A DNA stretch of 64,000 nt from Leptospira levettii (lineage in GTDB: Bacteria; Spirochaetota; Leptospiria; Leptospirales; Leptospiraceae): positions 434,001 to 498,000 of the forward strand of contig NZ_NPDM01000002.1 in the NCBI RefSeq assembly GCF_002812085.1, written 5' to 3'. Made by a program: the position numbers and the translations under genes. Shown here one piece after another: positions 61,949 through 64,000 of this stretch. Under the pieces are notes generated by a model. It searched no databases, was not told where the DNA came from, and saw only the letters and a list, made by a program, of their open reading frames with translations. Numbering within the stretch: the stretch's first letter is position 1; every line of letters starts with the position of its first letter.

Positions 61949-63838
61949 ATGGCAAAACGTGTTTTTTTTAACATATTTAAGCGAAGTATTGTTGCCATTG
62001 GTTTTTTTCTATTTTTATCCAATTGTTGGGCAAATCCTTTAACCCACCCTCCTCTCGAATGTCTGATGAAGTTAGACAATTTCCTTTGTCCAAATAAAGA
62101 TTTGCTCAAACGATATTCACCTGGAATTTATTTATATTTATTACCAGAATCTAGAGCTACCATTTCCAATTTGACAAATTACTCCATCGTGGAGACGGGC
62201 TTTGTTGTAGGAACTGCACCATCTGACGTCAGTTTTGTGAATGTCGGTTATGATGACGCCCCACCGACAAGAGTCCCTGTTGTCAATGGAAGTTGGAGTT
62301 TTCCTTTACCAGCAAAAGCGATAACAAATAGTTTTTGGATCTATGGAAGTTTGCACACTATTTATGTACAAATCCCATTAGAAAAACCGAATGTTATCCT
62401 TGTTCGTAAAGGTACAAATAAAGACACGAACGGAGATGGGTATCCTGATTTGATTGTGTCGGCGAATAATTCAGCTGCAAATATAGGATATGGATACGTA
62501 TATACAACAAACATTAATACAAAACAACTGAATGTTACACCGAACACAAGTTTAACGGATGGGATCACGCAAACTTATTTTGGTTCTCGGATTGCATCTG
62601 GAGATTTCAACGGAGATGGGTTTGCTGATGTGTTTGTTGGAGCTCAAGCTTACACTCCCGCTACAAATTATCTAGGTAAAGCATATCTTTTCCTAAGCCG
62701 TGGTCAATCAGGTATCCCATCCCAAAATCTAAATTCGGGTGGAACAGCGGACGCAGTTCTTAGCGGATTGTCTGGGACAGGGAGATTTGGAACGAATATT
62801 ATCGGAGCCGACATTAACAACGATGGTTATGATGACGGAATTTTTGCATCTCCTTGGAATGATGAAGTATTTATATTTTATAGCCAAGGATCTCCTGCAA
62901 TCAAGACACAGGATACCAATACTGCTGATATATCGTATAAACCAAATGTTAACGATAATTTCGGATCGTATGCATTAGCAGGAGATGTGAATGGAGATGG
63001 TTATTTAGACCTTGTTGTCAGTGCAGCTACCTATTCCTCTAGTTTGGGAAGGATCTATATTTTTATTTCCAATCAAGGATTATTGCCATCATCTCCCCAG
63101 CAATTTTTGGTTGCCCCAGTTGTACCTTCCCCTGGTTGTGCGACGGGAACTGGTTGCCAATTTGGGGCAAATTTTGTTTTGGATTATTTTAATTCAGATC
63201 GTTGTATCGATCTTGCTGTTGGTGGACCCACCTTCAATACAAACCAAGGGATTGTTTTTGTATACCATTCCAATTGTGATTCCACAAGTCCTTATCAAAA
63301 TCAGCCAGTGTCAACATTCATTGGACCTCCTACTCTTAGTTGTAATGGTAGTAGTTGTTTGTTTGGAGGTACTCTTGCATCAGGTGATTCAAATGGAGAT
63401 GGATCGCCTGATCTTTTGATTGGATCCACTGGTGCTAGTTCTGGGATCGGTGACGTTTATTTAGTGTTAAATGATCAAAACACAGGATTTCGCAATATGG
63501 ATCTAAGCGCCGGAGGATCATCGGCTAGTCTCTTTTCAGGTTCATTTGCAAATCGAAATTTTTCCCAAGGAATTAGATTCCAAGATACCAATGCTGATGG
63601 CCTACAAGACATTGTGATCTCTGAACCAACAACCACCAATCAAGTATATACCTTCCATAGCATCCGTGGAGGAGTTCCAACAAACCAGAACCTAAATTCT
63701 GGTGGTGTGACAAGCCAAACACTGATCCCTCCAGCTGGAACTGCTTTTGGGAATACAATTGCACAATTGAGAAACAAGGCAGAAGAGTATTTGATTGCAA
63801 TGATAATGAAAGCTAAATTCTTTATGGGTTGGATTTAG
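61949..63838 (+). CDS. FG-GAP repeat beta-propeller lipoprotein
   Basis: A 629-residue exported protein with a lipobox-like end (FLSNC near residue 26). A bacterial-Ig-like stretch (about 80-135, ending NGSWSFPLPAKA) is followed by seven FG-GAP blades whose calcium loops read DTNGDGYPD, DFNGDGFAD, DINNDGYDD, DVNGDGYLD, FNSDRCIDL (degenerate), DSNGDGSPD and DTNADGLQD, spaced about 60-70 residues. This matches an integrin-alpha-type propeller, suited to ligand or calcium binding at the surface. The end (NKAEEYLIA) looks like a final blade without the loop. Confidence 0.85.
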   Translation: MAKRVFFNIFKRSIVAIGFFLFLSNCWANPLTHPPLECLMKLDNFLCPNKDLLKRYSPGIYLYLLPESRATISNLTNYSIVETGFVVGTAPSDVSFVNVGYDDAPPTRVPVVNGSWSFPLPAKAITNSFWIYGSLHTIYVQIPLEKPNVILVRKGTNKDTNGDGYPDLIVSANNSAANIGYGYVYTTNINTKQLNVTPNTSLTDGITQTYFGSRIASGDFNGDGFADVFVGAQAYTPATNYLGKAYLFLSRGQSGIPSQNLNSGGTADAVLSGLSGTGRFGTNIIGADINNDGYDDGIFASPWNDEVFIFYSQGSPAIKTQDTNTADISYKPNVNDNFGSYALAGDVNGDGYLDLVVSAATYSSSLGRIYIFISNQGLLPSSPQQFLVAPVVPSPGCATGTGCQFGANFVLDYFNSDRCIDLAVGGPTFNTNQGIVFVYHSNCDSTSPYQNQPVSTFIGPPTLSCNGSSCLFGGTLASGDSNGDGSPDLLIGSTGASSGIGDVYLVLNDQNTGFRNMDLSAGGSSASLFSGSFANRNFSQGIRFQDTNADGLQDIVISEPTTTNQVYTFHSIRGGVPTNQNLNSGGVTSQTLIPPAGTAFGNTIAQLRNKAEEYLIAMIMKAKFFMGWI

Positions 63839-64000
63839 TACAGTTTCATAAAAACCAAAACAATCATAAATTCATTGGAACTAAAAACTCTCCCCCAAAG
63901 GAGATGATCTTCCCTCCCACTTTTCCACCTCACTCCACTACTGCATGGGGGAAATAAACACCTTGGTAATCCAAAGATAAAACATTTTGTTTATTCACTT
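63839..64000. other. Non-coding end of the window
   Basis: I see no gene, repeat, terminator or RNA in these 162 bases. They may contain the upstream region of a gene beyond the window. Confidence 0.5.

Noticed and set aside
63730..63838. Possible frameshift at the end of the FG-GAP gene
   Set aside because: Other frames do not restore a calcium loop, and the existing end reads like a degenerate final blade.

Overview
The window is almost certainly a chromosomal segment of a spirochaete of the genus Leptospira, probably from the saprophytic (L. biflexa-like) side. The DNA is AT-rich. Many exported proteins carry spirochaete-style lipoboxes with loose residues before the cysteine. The gene set includes a DUF1574-type SGNH protein, a FecR-domain lipoprotein resembling LipL45, a flagellar FliS locus, and a TatT-type TRAP transporter of the kind described in Treponema. 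Genus is inferred from family content, not from a marker gene. No rRNA, insertion sequence, prophage or CRISPR array was found, and genes are packed on both strands with few gaps.

Layout. 1-8.8 kb: the tail of an Omp85-type barrel, a six-helix chemoreceptor, a CHASE2 adenylate cyclase, an SH3/M48 peptidase, a lipoprotein and a FadL-type porin. 8.8-12.9 kb (minus): two patatin phospholipases flanking an NlpC/P60 hydrolase, preceded by a possible leader peptide. 12.9-15.7 kb: ruvA, a lipoprotein and a membrane-anchored TPR protein with an Mrr-like end. 15.7-19.8 kb (plus): a small FtsX-like permease, its ATPase, a ROK kinase, a HIT hydrolase, a flippase-like membrane protein and a lipocalin. 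19.8-26.4 kb: a VOC protein, an S41 lipoprotein that has lost its catalytic Ser and Lys, a Cache chemoreceptor and a porin-like barrel. 26.4-31.3 kb (minus): a membrane histidine kinase, a haem-motif lipoprotein and a hybrid kinase in one tight unit. 31.4-35 kb: argC with an overlapping nucleosidase-like gene, a GST, dGTPase and DedA.

36-40 kb is a complete four-gene TatT-TRAP uptake operon ending at a bidirectional terminator. 40.2-41.6 kb (minus) is fliS, a coiled-coil FlgN/FliT-like gene and a J-domain gene. 41.7-46 kb carries purN-purH, two envelope proteins and a transaldolase whose ribosome-binding site lies in a strong hairpin. 46-50.8 kb has an HPP membrane protein with no ordinary start codon for its first helix, a DUF1574 protein, a pseudouridine synthase, lipA and the FecR lipoprotein. 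51-55 kb has an unusual radical-SAM protein and a 7TM SpoIIE-type phosphatase. 55.2-58 kb is an aminotransferase facing a MocR/PdxR regulator across a 66-bp region with repeated TATACAGAT sites. 58.2-64 kb has tRNA-Phe, an alpha/beta hydrolase lipoprotein, coaE, a SPOR protein, two small conserved proteins and an FG-GAP propeller lipoprotein.

The main themes are envelope biogenesis and lipoproteins, signal transduction (two MCPs, cyclase, three kinase/phosphatase proteins) and scattered housekeeping metabolism. Most interesting for follow-up are the kinase-haem lipoprotein-hybrid kinase unit, the S41 pseudoprotease, the structured leaders at the transaldolase and coaE starts, the leader peptide before the patatin gene and the MocR operator.
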